From the NCBI GenBank assembly GCA_036172455.1, contig JAXKVY010000004.1, positions 118,058 to 182,057 of the forward strand: a DNA stretch of 64,000 bases, in the 5' to 3' direction. The stretch's first letter is position 1, and every line of letters starts with the position of its first letter. Below, piece after piece: positions 18,714-28,577 of this stretch. A program made the translations under genes and the position numbers. A model generated the notes under the pieces. It worked only from the letters and a program-made list of their open reading frames with translations, was not told where the DNA came from and made no database searches. The DNA is from Candidatus Izemoplasma sp. GTDB lineage: Bacteria; Bacillota_I; Bacilli_A; Izemoplasmatales; Izemoplasmataceae.

Positions 18714-19814
18714 ATGGCAGAGTTAGTATTTAAAAATTTAGATAAAGTCTATGATAATCAAGTCCAAGCGGTATTTGATTTTTCACTTAAAGTAAAAGAC
18801 AAAGAATTTATCGTATTCGTTGGACCGTCAGGTTGTGGGAAATCAACCACATTAAGAATGGTCGCAGGATTAGAAGAAATTACAGCTGGAGAATTATACA
18901 TCGATGATGTATTAGTCAATGATGTCGCACCAAAAGATCGTAATATTGCAATGGTATTCCAATCATATGCATTATATCCACATATGACAGTTTATGATAA
19001 TATGGCATTCGGATTAAAATTACGTAAAATGCCGAAAATGGAAATTGAAAAACGTGTTAAAAACGCAGCTGATATCTTAGGATTAGTACCTTATTTAGAC
19101 CGTAAACCGAAAGCTTTATCAGGTGGACAACGTCAACGTGTTGCCCTAGGTCGTGCGATTGTCCGTAATGCAAAAGTATTCTTAATGGATGAACCACTAT
19201 CTAACTTGGATGCAAAATTACGTGTCCAAATGCGTTCTGAAATTATTAAATTACATGAGCGGATTGGAACGACAACCATTTACGTTACCCATGATCAGAT
19301 TGAAGCAATGACAATGGCGAGCCGTATTGTTGTCATGAAAGACGGATATATTCAACAAGTTGGGAAACCAAAAGAAATTTATGACAACCCAGCAAACATC
19401 TTTGTTGGTGGATTTATTGGAACACCACCTATGAACTTCTTAGATGGTAAATTAACGAAAGATGGATACTTTGTTGGTGAAGGTATTAAAGTTAAAGTGC
19501 CGGAAGCTAAAATAAAAATATTACAAGATAATAACAAAATCAATGAAGCCGTTGTCTTAGGTGTTCGTCCAGAACATATCCATGATGAAAAAGTGGTTAA
19601 AAAAACTTATGAAGATGCGTTAGTTGAAATGAAAGTCGATGTTGCTGAATTATTAGGGGCAGAAACAAATATTTATGCACAAATCGGTCCAACAACGATT
19701 GTTGCGAAAGTAAACGCAAGAACCGATATTAAAATTGGTGATGAGATTGAACTTGCCTTCGATATGAATAAAGTCCATTTCTTCGATCCAGAATCAGAAT
19801 TACGTTTAAAATAA
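18714..19814 (+). CDS. msmK: Sugar ABC transporter ATP-binding protein, MsmK/UgpC/MalK type
   Basis: ATPase subunit (366 residues) that energises carbohydrate ABC importers. Walker A is GPSGCGKST (37-45), the signature is [15 protein letters not shown] (about 134 on), Walker B is [16 protein letters not shown], and [11 protein letters not shown] carries the switch His. The C-terminal third is the OB-fold regulatory domain with VLGVRPEHI. No permease or solute-binding gene is adjacent, so it probably serves several importers encoded elsewhere, as MsmK does in streptococci. It has its own promoter, operator and terminator. Confidence 0.93.
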   Translation: MAELVFKNLDKVYDNQVQAVFDFSLKVKDKEFIVFVGPSGCGKSTTLRMVAGLEEITAGELYIDDVLVNDVAPKDRNIAMVFQSYALYPHMTVYDNMAFGLKLRKMPKMEIEKRVKNAADILGLVPYLDRKPKALSGGQRQRVALGRAIVRNAKVFLMDEPLSNLDAKLRVQMRSEIIKLHERIGTTTIYVTHDQIEAMTMASRIVVMKDGYIQQVGKPKEIYDNPANIFVGGFIGTPPMNFLDGKLTKDGYFVGEGIKVKVPEAKIKILQDNNKINEAVVLGVRPEHIHDEKVVKKTYEDALVEMKVDVAELLGAETNIYAQIGPTTIVAKVNARTDIKIGDEIELAFDMNKVHFFDPESELRLK

Positions 19815-19822
19815 CAAATACT

Positions 19823-19850
19823 AAAAACACCTCAATCGAGGTGTTTTTTT
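19823..19850 (+). terminator. Rho-independent terminator of msmK
   Basis: AAAAACACCTC / GAGGTGTTTTT, 11 perfect pairs, AATC loop and T-run. Confidence 0.92.
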
Positions 19851-19874
19851 ATAAAATAGAGAGGGATTATAACA

Positions 19875-20273
19875 ATGAACTATATTAAACGAACAAGTAC
19901 TGGCATAGTTCTGATAAATAATCAGAGTCAAACACCGATTAATAAAGGATTGACACAGTATTTAAACGAAAGTTGTATCAAACACCTATCAACTTTAAAA
20001 GGTCGACAAAAAGCTGCTAAAGTCCTCTTAGATAAAACAGCTAATCTTCCGATTTATGTTAATGAGACGTGTTTGCTCTTTCCTAATCAGTCATTGCGAC
20101 GGATTGATACCGTATTAATTAACTATTTTTCAATATATGATATAATAAGGATTGATGGTAGGACAAAAATCGTTTTTAACGATTTACAAACACTTTTTTT
20201 ACCTCAAACAGAAACGCAACTTAAAAACCAGTTTCGTGCTTGTAAGAAACTTTTAGAACACACTATTGTTTAA
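19875..20273 (+). CDS. ComK-like competence regulator (short form)
   Basis: A 132-residue basic protein that I align by eye with the ComK family. It has the run STLKGRQKAAKVLLD, the LPIYVNETCLLFP segment (ComK: PPIMV...FLFP), an S-R region before a short hydrophobic strand, an I-VFN/L-LP segment, and NQFRACKKLLE near the end. B. subtilis ComK is 192 residues, so N- and C-terminal parts are missing, as in short ComK paralogues. It would bind DNA and could control uptake genes, none of which are in the window. The ribosome site is GAGAGGG; no adjacent com genes. Confidence 0.6.
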   Translation: MNYIKRTSTGIVLINNQSQTPINKGLTQYLNESCIKHLSTLKGRQKAAKVLLDKTANLPIYVNETCLLFPNQSLRRIDTVLINYFSIYDIIRIDGRTKIVFNDLQTLFLPQTETQLKNQFRACKKLLEHTIV

Positions 20274-20324
20274 AGAAAGTGTTTACATTATCGTTTATAA
20301 ATAGATTTATTCTAAAAAATTTTG

Positions 20325-20330
20325 TATAAT
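20325..20330 (+). promoter_or_regulatory. -10 box of the pgk operon
   Basis: Perfect TATAAT, 35 bp before the pgk ATG. The -35 at the right distance (TAGATT) is poor. TTTACA at 20282 is too far away to serve. Confidence 0.4.
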
Positions 20331-20364
20331 GAACTTGAAGAATAAAGAAAAGGAGTTTTGAATA

Positions 20365-21555
20365 ATGGCAAAGAAAATTGTAAGAGATTTAGAGGTTGAA
20401 GGTAAAACCGTATTAATGCGTGTTGACTTTAATGTTCCAATGCAAGACGGTAAGATCACAGATGATAACCGTATTGTACAAGCATTACCTACAATCAAAG
20501 ACGTTATGAACCGTGGGGGAAAACTTGTCTTATTTTCACATCTAGGACGTATTAAAAAAGAAACTGACAAGCTAGGAAAAAGCTTACAACCAGTTGCAAA
20601 GAAATTAAGTGAATACTTAGAACATCCAGTACAATTTATTCCAGAAACACGTGGAGAAGCATTAGAAAATGCAATTGAAGGGTTACAAAATGGCGATGTA
20701 TTAATGTTTGAAAATACCCGTTTTGAAGATCTTGATGGTAAGAAAGAATCAGGGAATGATCCTGAACTAGGAAAATACTGGGCGTCACTTGGCGATGTAT
20801 TTGTAAATGATGCATTTGGAACTGCTCACCGTGAGCATGCATCAAATGTTGGTGTTGCCAAATACACAGATGAAGTAGCTGCTGGGTATTTATTAGAAAA
20901 AGAGATTAAATTTATTGGTGATGCAGTTGATAACCCAGAACGCCCATTAATTGCAATCTTAGGTGGGGCAAAAGTTGGCGATAAAATTGGAGTTATTAAA
21001 AATTTACTGAATAAAGCAGATAAAATTTTAATTGTTGGTGGAATGAGTTATAATTTCTTAAAAGCACAAGGTTACGAAATCGGAACCAGTATTTGTGAAG
21101 AAGATAAAATTGACTTAGCCAAACAATTGTTAGAAGACGCTGATGGTAAAATTGAATTACCAGTCGATTTAAAGGTCACCAAAGAGTTTAGCAATGATGC
21201 CAAAACAAGAGTCGCATCATACGATGATATTAAACCAGATGAAATGGGACTTGATATTGGACCAAAAACAATTGATAAATATACAGAATTACTAAAAGAT
21301 GCAAAAACCGTTGTATGGAACGGACCTGCTGGTGTATTTGAGTTTCCAAACTTTGCTGTTGGAACAAAAGGCATTTGCCAAGCACTTGCAGACATTGATG
21401 CAACAACAATCATTGGTGGTGGAGACAGTGCTGCCGCAGTCATTAGCTTTGGATATGCTGATGATGTTACACATATCTCAACAGGTGGGGGCGCATCATT
21501 GAATTACTTAGAAGGAAAGACTCTACCAGGTATCGCCGTAGTGGATGATAAGTAA
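20365..21555 (+). CDS. pgk: Phosphoglycerate kinase
   Basis: Glycolytic enzyme (396 residues) making ATP from 1,3-bisphosphoglycerate. Signature features are [11 protein letters not shown] near the start, [29 protein letters not shown], the hinge [24 protein letters not shown] and the nucleotide-binding GGGDSAAA. Ribosome site AAAAGGAG. It leads pgk-HPr-like-tpiA, followed by a terminator. GAPDH is not in this operon. Confidence 0.98.
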   Translation: MAKKIVRDLEVEGKTVLMRVDFNVPMQDGKITDDNRIVQALPTIKDVMNRGGKLVLFSHLGRIKKETDKLGKSLQPVAKKLSEYLEHPVQFIPETRGEALENAIEGLQNGDVLMFENTRFEDLDGKKESGNDPELGKYWASLGDVFVNDAFGTAHREHASNVGVAKYTDEVAAGYLLEKEIKFIGDAVDNPERPLIAILGGAKVGDKIGVIKNLLNKADKILIVGGMSYNFLKAQGYEIGTSICEEDKIDLAKQLLEDADGKIELPVDLKVTKEFSNDAKTRVASYDDIKPDEMGLDIGPKTIDKYTELLKDAKTVVWNGPAGVFEFPNFAVGTKGICQALADIDATTIIGGGDSAAAVISFGYADDVTHISTGGGASLNYLEGKTLPGIAVVDDK

Positions 21556-21565
21556 GGAGCGTAAT

Positions 21566-21805
21566 ATGGAAATTAAAATTAATAGTACCGAAGGATTACA
21601 TGCATTACTAGCGTCTCGCATTGTACAATTAGCGAGCAAATATGATGCTGATATTCGCATTGAATACGAAGATACAACTATTGATGCAAGAAGTATTTTA
21701 GGTCTTGTATCGCTTGCTGTTCCAAAAGGTGAAAACATTCGTGTAATCGCAACTGGAACAGAGGCAGAAGTTGCCTTAAACGAACTAAAAAAAATATTGA
21801 GTTAG
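21566..21805 (+). CDS. Divergent HPr-family protein
   Basis: A 79-residue protein with the HPr fold signature: TEGLHALLASRIVQLASKYDADI, a middle DARSILGLVSLAV and the C-terminal helix AEVALNELKKIL. The phosphorylatable His is present (His12, HPr His15) and the regulatory Ser is present (Ser43, HPr Ser46). However the catalytic loop HARP reads HALL, so the Arg and Pro that help phosphoryl transfer are lost. It could be a regulatory, Crh-like protein rather than a PTS carrier. ATG at 21566 is chosen after AAGGAGC; it sits 10 bp after pgk and just before tpiA. Confidence 0.82.
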   Translation: MEIKINSTEGLHALLASRIVQLASKYDADIRIEYEDTTIDARSILGLVSLAVPKGENIRVIATGTEAEVALNELKKILS

Positions 21806-21815
21806 GATGACAAAA

Positions 21816-22574
21816 ATGAGAAAACCAATTATTGCTGGAAACTGGAAAATGAACAAAACGCGCGATGATGCTTTACAATTCATATATAGCGTCAACATGA
21901 AATTGCCTGAGCGTGAATTAGTGGATAGTGTTGTTTGTGCGCAAGCCCCAATACTCCGTGACTTAGTTAAGCGTCAAGGTGATGAATTACGTATTGGTGC
22001 ACAAACTATGCATGAGTTAGACAGTGGGGCCTTTACGGGTGAGATTAGTGCGCCATTACTAACCAATATTGGTGTTAAATATGTCATCATCGGACACAGT
22101 GAACGACGCGCTTATTATAATGAAACAGATGAAAAAGTAAACAAAAAATTACATCAAGCCTTTCGTCATAATATCACACCAATCTTATGTGTGGGTGAAA
22201 GTCTAGAAACCCGTGAAGACGGAACTACAGATGCATTTGTTAAAAACCAAGTTGACATTGCTTTAAAAGGATTAGGTAGTGAACAAGTTAAAGAATTAGT
22301 CATTGCATACGAACCTATCTGGGCAATTGGCACAGGTAAAACAGCGACGGCTGAACAAGCAAATGATACGATTAAAGGTATCCGTCAAGTTGTCAAAGAC
22401 TTATTTGATAAAGACACAGCAAACGCTATTCGTATTCAATACGGAGGAAGCGTTAAACCAGCGAATGTTGATGAACTGTTATCAATGAGTGATATCGATG
22501 GCGCCCTAGTAGGTGGCGCTAGTCTAGATCCAGAGAGTTTCTTAACATTAGTTAAAGCAGCTATTAAAAAGTAA
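21816..22574 (+). CDS. tpiA: Triosephosphate isomerase
   Basis: Interconverts dihydroxyacetone phosphate and glyceraldehyde 3-phosphate. The 252-residue protein has the substrate Lys in AGNWKMN, catalytic His in IIGHSERR, catalytic Glu in AYEPIWAIGTG, and the phosphate loops YGGSVKP and GALVGGASL. The start at 21816 matches the family N terminus (MRKPIIAGNWKMNK) and lies eight bases after AGGA; an ATG at 21807 is possible but has no spaced ribosome site. The stop of the HPr-like gene lies 10 bp upstream. Confidence 0.98.
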   Translation: MRKPIIAGNWKMNKTRDDALQFIYSVNMKLPERELVDSVVCAQAPILRDLVKRQGDELRIGAQTMHELDSGAFTGEISAPLLTNIGVKYVIIGHSERRAYYNETDEKVNKKLHQAFRHNITPILCVGESLETREDGTTDAFVKNQVDIALKGLGSEQVKELVIAYEPIWAIGTGKTATAEQANDTIKGIRQVVKDLFDKDTANAIRIQYGGSVKPANVDELLSMSDIDGALVGGASLDPESFLTLVKAAIKK

Positions 22575-22582
22575 TGAACCAT

Positions 22583-22616
22583 AAAAAAATCATATCAAGC
22601 GGATATGATTTTTTTT
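22583..22616. terminator. Bidirectional terminator between convergent genes
   Basis: ATCATATC / GATATGAT, extended by A-T pairs, around a five-base loop, with an A-run on the left and a T-run on the right. It can therefore end both the pgk-tpiA transcript and the leftward diguanylate cyclase gene, whose stop codon lies in the T-run. Confidence 0.85.
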
Positions 22617-23526
22617 ATGCTTCAATTTCAAATAAATATGTATTTTTGCCTTGTTCTTTCGCTTCATACATTAAGTTATCAGCTTTTTTAATTACATCTT
22701 TGCGATTAGTTGCTTTAACAACACCAATTGACACACTAGTTTGCACTTTATTATCCTCAGGAATTAATGCATGCGTGCGTTCAATAATATCCTCTGCGAT
22801 TGTTTTTACCGTTTTAGAATCTTCAAAGAATAATCCAACAAACTCATCACCGCCTATACGATAAAATAAATTATATCCTGATTCATGGGATTTCAATATA
22901 CCCGCAAAGGCTTTTAAATATCGATCTCCTTCAGGATGGCCATATGTGTCATTGACCTCTTTGAAATCATCTAAATCAATATAAATCACATGAAAATCGT
23001 CGTTTTTATAGCGCAATCCATAATGGTAATCCAAAGTGTATTTATTAAAAATTCCTGTTAGTGAATCATAATGGGTCTTATGAAACACATCTTCCTCTTG
23101 CGCTAAGAACCGCGTAATATTAGTCATGAAAATGGCATAAATATTATCAGCGTCAGTCGGTACAACTTCTAACCGTATCCAATGACGCTCATGATTGTAC
23201 CGTACTGGAATGGTTTCGTTGGGTAATGCTTCAAAGTTAAAAATAGCTTGATGAAAATCATCAAAATATTCTTGTTTACCTCTCACTTCTGCAAAACTAG
23301 TGTTTTTATCAAAGTGATCAAATATTGTTTTAAATGAAAGCGTTGGGCCACGATTGAACCCAAGTTTTGATAAGTCACCAAACACCACGTTAATGACTGA
23401 GTCATCGCCTTTAAATTCAAAGTATCCAACCACTTGATAATGGCGTGCAAAAACAATATCTTCTAAGATATCAAGATGATAGTTTGACTGTAAATGTGCT
23501 TTTTGCTTGTCATAGTATTTTTGCAT
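22615..23526 (-). CDS. GGDEF-domain diguanylate cyclase with PAS-like N terminus
   Basis: A 303-residue protein. Residues 1-140 look like a PAS-type sensor (no membrane segment). The C-terminal GGDEF domain has HYDSLTGIFNKY, DLDDFKEVNDTYGHPEGD, the intact active site YRIGGDEFVG and SIGVV. An upstream RxxD inhibitory site is not evident. It would make cyclic di-GMP in the cytoplasm. The ATG follows GAGG at nine bases. Together with the GGDEF-HD-GYP gene at 38.8 kb it suggests a local cyclic dinucleotide system. Confidence 0.9.
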   Translation of the reverse strand: MQKYYDKQKAHLQSNYHLDILEDIVFARHYQVVGYFEFKGDDSVINVVFGDLSKLGFNRGPTLSFKTIFDHFDKNTSFAEVRGKQEYFDDFHQAIFNFEALPNETIPVRYNHERHWIRLEVVPTDADNIYAIFMTNITRFLAQEEDVFHKTHYDSLTGIFNKYTLDYHYGLRYKNDDFHVIYIDLDDFKEVNDTYGHPEGDRYLKAFAGILKSHESGYNLFYRIGGDEFVGLFFEDSKTVKTIAEDIIERTHALIPEDNKVQTSVSIGVVKATNRKDVIKKADNLMYEAKEQGKNTYLFEIEA

Positions 23527-23557
23527 AATATTAACCTCATCATATAAAATTGATTTA

Positions 23558-23586
23558 ATTATATCATATAAAAAATAACTATGAAA
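23558..23586 (-). promoter_or_regulatory. Promoter of diguanylate cyclase gene
   Basis: On the minus strand: TTTCAT (23581-23586), 17-bp spacer, TATAAT (23558-23563) preceded by TGA, an extended -10. Confidence 0.55.
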
Positions 23587-23684
23587 GCGTTATTCTTACA
23601 TTACTGGTTATTTGTTTAAATAATTATTATATTAAATTACATTATAAAGGTAATGAGTGTTAAGGATATGTGTAAAAAGCTACA

Positions 23685-25217
23685 TCATTCCCACTCAATA
23701 GTGCCAGGAGGTTTAGAGGTTATATCATAAACAACGCGATTAATACCAGACACTTCATTTATTATTCGAGATGATACATTGCCCAAAAATGTATAGGGTA
23801 ATTCAGAAAAAGTAGCCGTCATAAAATCAAGTGTATCTGCACTTCTTAAAGCACAAACATATTCATAAGTACGTTTATCTCCCATCACACCGACACTCTT
23901 AACTGGTAATAAGACAACAAAACTTTGTGAGACTTGATCATAAAAGTTGTGTTTGTGTAGTTCATCAATAAAAATCGCATCAGCTTCTTTTAATATATTA
24001 ACTTTTTCTTCTGTAATCTCACCTAAAATACGAATCCCTAATCCTGGACCTGGGAATGGATGACGCATAATCATATGCTTAGGAATTCCTAGCTTTAATC
24101 CTACTTTTCTAACCTCATCTTTAAATAATGCACGTAAAGGTTCTAACAAGGTGAAATCGAGTTTTTCAGGTAATCCGCCAACATTATGATGTGATTTAAT
24201 CGTTTGGCTAGGGCCAGCAACACTCTGACTTTCAATGACATCAGGGTAAATGGTACCTTGAGCTAGAAACTTAGCGTTCTTGTGTGCTTTTTTAAAGGAT
24301 TCAAAAATTTGAATGAAGGTATTCCCAATAATCTTACGTTTTCTTTCTGGATCAGTAACACTTGCTAAGGCATCTAAAAACTGATCTTTGGCATCGATTC
24401 TTACGACATTAATATTAAAGTGTTCTTTATACAAGGCCATTACTTGATTGCCCTCATCCTTGCGTAATAAGCCAGTATCAACAAAAACACAGGTTAAGTT
24501 CTTACCAATTGCTTGGTGAATTAACATTGCCGCAACACTGGAATCTACGCCACCACTAAGGGCTAAAATAACATCGTCATCATTGACTGTTTTTTGTATC
24601 GATAAAATCATATCTTCGATATAGTTTTCTAAACTCCACTCAGCCTGTGCTTCACATATATTAAACACGAAGTTCTTAATCATTTGTTTACCATAATCAC
24701 TGTGGGTAACTTCAGGATGGAATTGTACGGTATAGATCGCTCTTTTACGATGTTTAGCGATCGCAAAAGCACTGTCTGTCCGTCCTAATAATTCAAAGCT
24801 ATCAGCGAGTTCTTCGACATGGTCGCCATGACTCATCCAAACAGTCGAAGAGCGTGGTACATCTTTTGTAAATAAATCCTCTTTTTCAATAATTAGTTCG
24901 CTTTTTCCATACTCTCTTTTAGCGGTTGATGTGATTACACCACCAAATGCTTTTTGGGTTAACTGCATCCCATAACAAATACCGAGAATAGGAATGCCCA
25001 AGTTAAAAATATGGGGATCAACACTCGGGGCATCTTCTTCATAGACACTATTTGGCCCTCCCGATAAAATGATGCCTTTAATAGACAAATCTTTTTCAAT
25101 TTCTGAGAGATCACTATCGAATGGCATAATCTCAGAATATACGCCTAACTCTCGAACCCGTCTAGCAATTAATTGATTATACTGTGATCCATAATCTAAT
25201 ACAATAATTTTATTCAT
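23685..25217 (-). CDS. guaA: GMP synthase (glutamine-hydrolysing)
   Basis: Converts XMP to GMP using glutamine and ATP. The class I amidotransferase domain begins KIIVLDYGSQYNQLIARR and has catalytic Cys in GICYGMQ and HxE in FHPEVTHS. The ATP-pyrophosphatase domain has the P-loop ALSGGVDSSV, then the dimerisation domain ends PPGTIEWE. The start at 25217 (510 residues) follows AGAGGG by eight bases; an upstream in-frame codon at 25253 would add 12 residues lying in purD. It overlaps the purD stop by eight bases (ATGAATAA) and ends the purine operon. Confidence 0.97.
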   Translation of the reverse strand: MNKIIVLDYGSQYNQLIARRVRELGVYSEIMPFDSDLSEIEKDLSIKGIILSGGPNSVYEEDAPSVDPHIFNLGIPILGICYGMQLTQKAFGGVITSTAKREYGKSELIIEKEDLFTKDVPRSSTVWMSHGDHVEELADSFELLGRTDSAFAIAKHRKRAIYTVQFHPEVTHSDYGKQMIKNFVFNICEAQAEWSLENYIEDMILSIQKTVNDDDVILALSGGVDSSVAAMLIHQAIGKNLTCVFVDTGLLRKDEGNQVMALYKEHFNINVVRIDAKDQFLDALASVTDPERKRKIIGNTFIQIFESFKKAHKNAKFLAQGTIYPDVIESQSVAGPSQTIKSHHNVGGLPEKLDFTLLEPLRALFKDEVRKVGLKLGIPKHMIMRHPFPGPGLGIRILGEITEEKVNILKEADAIFIDELHKHNFYDQVSQSFVVLLPVKSVGVMGDKRTYEYVCALRSADTLDFMTATFSELPYTFLGNVSSRIINEVSGINRVVYDITSKPPGTIEWE

Positions 25218-26472
25218 TTGAATACCCTCTTTGCGATTTTTGTCCGATGTCACTACGATACATTAGTGTATCACAGGATATCTTTTTAATTTCTGAGTAA
25301 GTGAATTGTTGTGTTTCTTTGAATGTTTGTTTATGTCCAACCACACACAGCACACGCCCACCAGCCGTTACTAATGTATTACCTTTATTCTTTGTTCCCA
25401 TATGAAAATAAGGTGTCTTTAACTGATTTAATCCGTGAATAGCTTGGTTTTTTGAATACTTCTTAGGATATCCTTTAGAGGCAAGAACAACCCCTAAATG
25501 GTAGCCAGAATGCCATTCAGCATTAGGTTTTAAACCATCAAAAAGATTGACAATAATCGATAATAAATCACTTTTTAATTTTAAGCACAGTACCTCAGCC
25601 TCAGGATCACCAAAACGGGCATTGAATTCAATCACTTTAGGACCCGACTCAGTCTGAATTAATCCACCATATAAAAACCCAGTGAACGGATGCCCTTCTT
25701 TAACCATCGCTGTTACGATTGGTTGCATAATCTCAGTAAAAGCTTTTTGAATGGTTTGATCAGTAATGCTATCGACAGGACATACCATACCCATACCCCC
25801 TGTATTTGGACCTATACCATTATCTAATAAAGGCTTATGGTCTTGACAAATAGGCATCGGAATAATGATATCATGATGCACAAAACACATAAATGAAAAC
25901 TCATCACCTGTTAAAAATGTTTCAATAATGACCGATTCATCACCATATTGATGATCAACTAACAAGCTTTTAAGTATCTCTTTTGCCTCACTTAAGTCCG
26001 CTGTGACAGTCACACCTTTACCACCAGCTAGTCCATTATATTTTATCACATAAGGACTAGAAAGTTGTTCTAAATAGTCACAAGCTTTATCATAGTCTGT
26101 AAATGTATTATAATCTGCAGTTGGTATATGGTACTTTGTCATGATGTTTTTAGCAAAAACTTTAGAAGATTCTAACTGAGCAGCTTGTTTGGTTGGACCG
26201 AAAACCCGTACGTTCGTATCCGCGAACAAATCGGTGATACCATCGACTAAATATATTTCACTACCAGGAATAATAAGATCAATCTTTTTCGATAAGACAA
26301 ACCTTTTTAATGCATGATGATTTTTAGGATCAATATCATAACACAAAGCTACTTCATTTATTCCTGGATTTCCAGGAATAGCATAGAGTTGAGATAGAAG
26401 AGGTGACTCTGATATCTTTTGACATAATGCATGTTCACGCCCGCCTGAGCCTAGAATTAAGACATTCATCAT
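25210..26472 (-). CDS. purD: Phosphoribosylamine-glycine ligase (GARS)
   Basis: Second step of de novo purine synthesis, joining glycine to phosphoribosylamine. The 420-residue ATP-grasp protein starts MNVLILGSGGREHALC and has KYNGLAGGKGV, NTGGMG, GFLYGGL and EFNARFGDPEAE. Translation probably couples to purH: the purH stop and the two candidate ATGs (26472 and 26469) are only three to six bases apart and no Shine-Dalgarno is seen. Confidence 0.97.
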   Translation of the reverse strand: MMNVLILGSGGREHALCQKISESPLLSQLYAIPGNPGINEVALCYDIDPKNHHALKRFVLSKKIDLIIPGSEIYLVDGITDLFADTNVRVFGPTKQAAQLESSKVFAKNIMTKYHIPTADYNTFTDYDKACDYLEQLSSPYVIKYNGLAGGKGVTVTADLSEAKEILKSLLVDHQYGDESVIIETFLTGDEFSFMCFVHHDIIIPMPICQDHKPLLDNGIGPNTGGMGMVCPVDSITDQTIQKAFTEIMQPIVTAMVKEGHPFTGFLYGGLIQTESGPKVIEFNARFGDPEAEVLCLKLKSDLLSIIVNLFDGLKPNAEWHSGYHLGVVLASKGYPKKYSKNQAIHGLNQLKTPYFHMGTKNKGNTLVTAGGRVLCVVGHKQTFKETQQFTYSEIKKISCDTLMYRSDIGQKSQRGYSNE

Positions 26473-26475
26473 AAT

Positions 26476-28008
26476 CTAATGCTTAAAGTGACGGTGTTGT
26501 GTAAAGACCATTGTAATCCCAAGCTCATTACATGCTTTAATGGAATCTTTATCACGGATAGATCCGCCAGGTTGAATGATGTTTGTCACACCATATTGAT
26601 TGGCTAGTTTAACCACATCATCAAATGGGAAAAACGCATCAGAGGCAAGTGTTAACCCCTCGTGATAATCGTGATCCTTAGCCCATTTAAGCGCTATTTC
26701 TGCGGCCCCAACACGGTTCATTTGGCCTGCGCCAATACCAACAGTTTTGGTACCTTTTGTGACCACAATCGCGTTTGATTTTACATGTTTTACGACACGC
26801 CAAGCAAACAACATATCTTCGATGTCTTGATTAGTTGGCTGTGTCTTTGTCACACATGTTAAATTGTCCTTAGTGACACATAAATGATCAGTTTCCTGAA
26901 CCAATACCCCGCCATTAATTTGCGTTAACATGAAACGATCTGAGTTATCTGTCGATGTATCTAGTTGTAATAAGCGTAAGTTCTTTTTCTTTTTTAGAAT
27001 CGTTAACGCGTCATCTGTAAACTCTGGCGCGATGACAATCTCTAAAAAAATCTTAGATAGAGCACTTGCGATTGATTCTGTGACGGAACCATTTAAAGCA
27101 ACAATACCGCCAAAAATACTGATAGGATCACTCGCAATCGCATCTAAACATGCTTGGTGTAGTTGCTTATGACTAGCGACACCACACGGATTCATGTGTT
27201 TCAATCCAACAACAGTCGGAGCACGATGTTCTTTTAATATATTTAATGCGGCGTTTGCATCTTGAATATTATTATAAGATAATTCTTTTCCATGAAGTTG
27301 TTGAGCATTAAATAAACTATACGGAGTGTTGGTTGTTTGATATAAAGCAGCCTGTTGGTGTGGGTTTTCTCCATAACGTAGCACGCTATTATATGTCATA
27401 CCAATCGTTTGTTTCTCTTTGAAAAGAGGTGTGTCATTACGTAAATACTCAGCAATCACACTATCATAATAAGCGGTATGACGAAAGACTTTAGCACCTA
27501 ATTGACGTTTTGTCTTTAGCTGAATGTCATTGTGATCATTTAACTCAGTTAAAATGGTATCATAATCTAATGGATCACAAATTACAACGACATCTTTCAT
27601 ATTTTTAGCAGCGCTTCGTAACATTGAGGGACCACCAATATCAATTTGTTCTATTGCATCATCAAAAGCAATATCAGCTTGTTGGATAGTTGCTTCAAAA
27701 GGATATAAATTCACACAGACCAAATCAATCGGTAGAATGTTATGATCGTTTAATGTTTTCATATGGCGAGGTATATCACGACGGGCTAATAAGCCACCAT
27801 GGATTACTGGATGTAATGTTTTTACGCGTCCATCTAACATTTCAGGGAAATGGGTAATTTCTTCAACTGGTGTCGTTGGAATATCATGTTCTTGTAAAAC
27901 GCTTAACGTTCCTCCAGTTGAAATAATCTCATAATTATGTTGTATTAATCCTTTCGCAAAAGTGGCAATATCGGTTTTATCACTAACACTTAATAATGCT
28001 CGTTTCAT
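26476..28008 (-). CDS. purH: AICAR transformylase / IMP cyclohydrolase
   Basis: Bifunctional enzyme (510 residues) for the last two steps to IMP. The N-terminal cyclohydrolase domain has SVSDKTDI, STGGTL, GGLLARRD and NLYPFEATI. The transformylase domain has KHMNPCGVAS, SDAFFPFDD and IIQPGGSIRD. GGAGGAGAG precedes its ATG, which overlaps the purN stop by four bases. Confidence 0.97.
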   Translation of the reverse strand: MKRALLSVSDKTDIATFAKGLIQHNYEIISTGGTLSVLQEHDIPTTPVEEITHFPEMLDGRVKTLHPVIHGGLLARRDIPRHMKTLNDHNILPIDLVCVNLYPFEATIQQADIAFDDAIEQIDIGGPSMLRSAAKNMKDVVVICDPLDYDTILTELNDHNDIQLKTKRQLGAKVFRHTAYYDSVIAEYLRNDTPLFKEKQTIGMTYNSVLRYGENPHQQAALYQTTNTPYSLFNAQQLHGKELSYNNIQDANAALNILKEHRAPTVVGLKHMNPCGVASHKQLHQACLDAIASDPISIFGGIVALNGSVTESIASALSKIFLEIVIAPEFTDDALTILKKKKNLRLLQLDTSTDNSDRFMLTQINGGVLVQETDHLCVTKDNLTCVTKTQPTNQDIEDMLFAWRVVKHVKSNAIVVTKGTKTVGIGAGQMNRVGAAEIALKWAKDHDYHEGLTLASDAFFPFDDVVKLANQYGVTNIIQPGGSIRDKDSIKACNELGITMVFTQHRHFKH

Positions 28009-28577
28009 AATCTCTCCTCCAATAACTGTTGAATGGTTTTAGGGTATAGTTTATGTTCAATCTGATGAATCTCATGTTCAATTTTTTTTCGATGATAAGG
28101 GGGTGTTATAGCTAACGCTTCTTGAGCAATAATGCGACCTGTATCCATGCCAGCATCGACATAATGAACGGTTACACCTGTCACTCTCACATTTGCTTTA
28201 ATCGCTTGACCAATAGCATCTAATCCTTTAAATGCGGGTAATAACGAGGGATGAATATTAATGATTCTATTGGGATAGGCATGTAATAAAGTGGGTCCAA
28301 TTAAGCGCATGTACCCAGCAAGGACAATTAACGTAATATCGATTGCTTTTAATCGTCTTAAAATCATCTGTTCATATGCTTTTTTAGAGGCATATGAGCG
28401 AGGATCAAACACACAGGTTTCAATCTTGTATCGATTGGCCTTTTCTATGACAAACGCCTCTTGATTATCACACACTAACAAGGCTACTTCAGCATCGATA
28501 TTCCCTCTTAATGATTGTATAACAATTTCTTCAAAATTGCTACCGGTTCCACTAGCAAATATAACTATTTTTTTCAT
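28005..28577 (-). CDS. purN: Phosphoribosylglycinamide formyltransferase
   Basis: Folate-dependent GAR transformylase (190 residues). It begins KKIVIFASGTGSNFE and has the catalytic Asn-x-His pair in IINIHPSLLPAFKG, and VHYVDAGMDTG with the catalytic Asp. The start overlaps the purM stop by four bases (ATGA). Confidence 0.96.
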   Translation of the reverse strand: MKKIVIFASGTGSNFEEIVIQSLRGNIDAEVALLVCDNQEAFVIEKANRYKIETCVFDPRSYASKKAYEQMILRRLKAIDITLIVLAGYMRLIGPTLLHAYPNRIINIHPSLLPAFKGLDAIGQAIKANVRVTGVTVHYVDAGMDTGRIIAQEALAITPPYHRKKIEHEIHQIEHKLYPKTIQQLLEERL

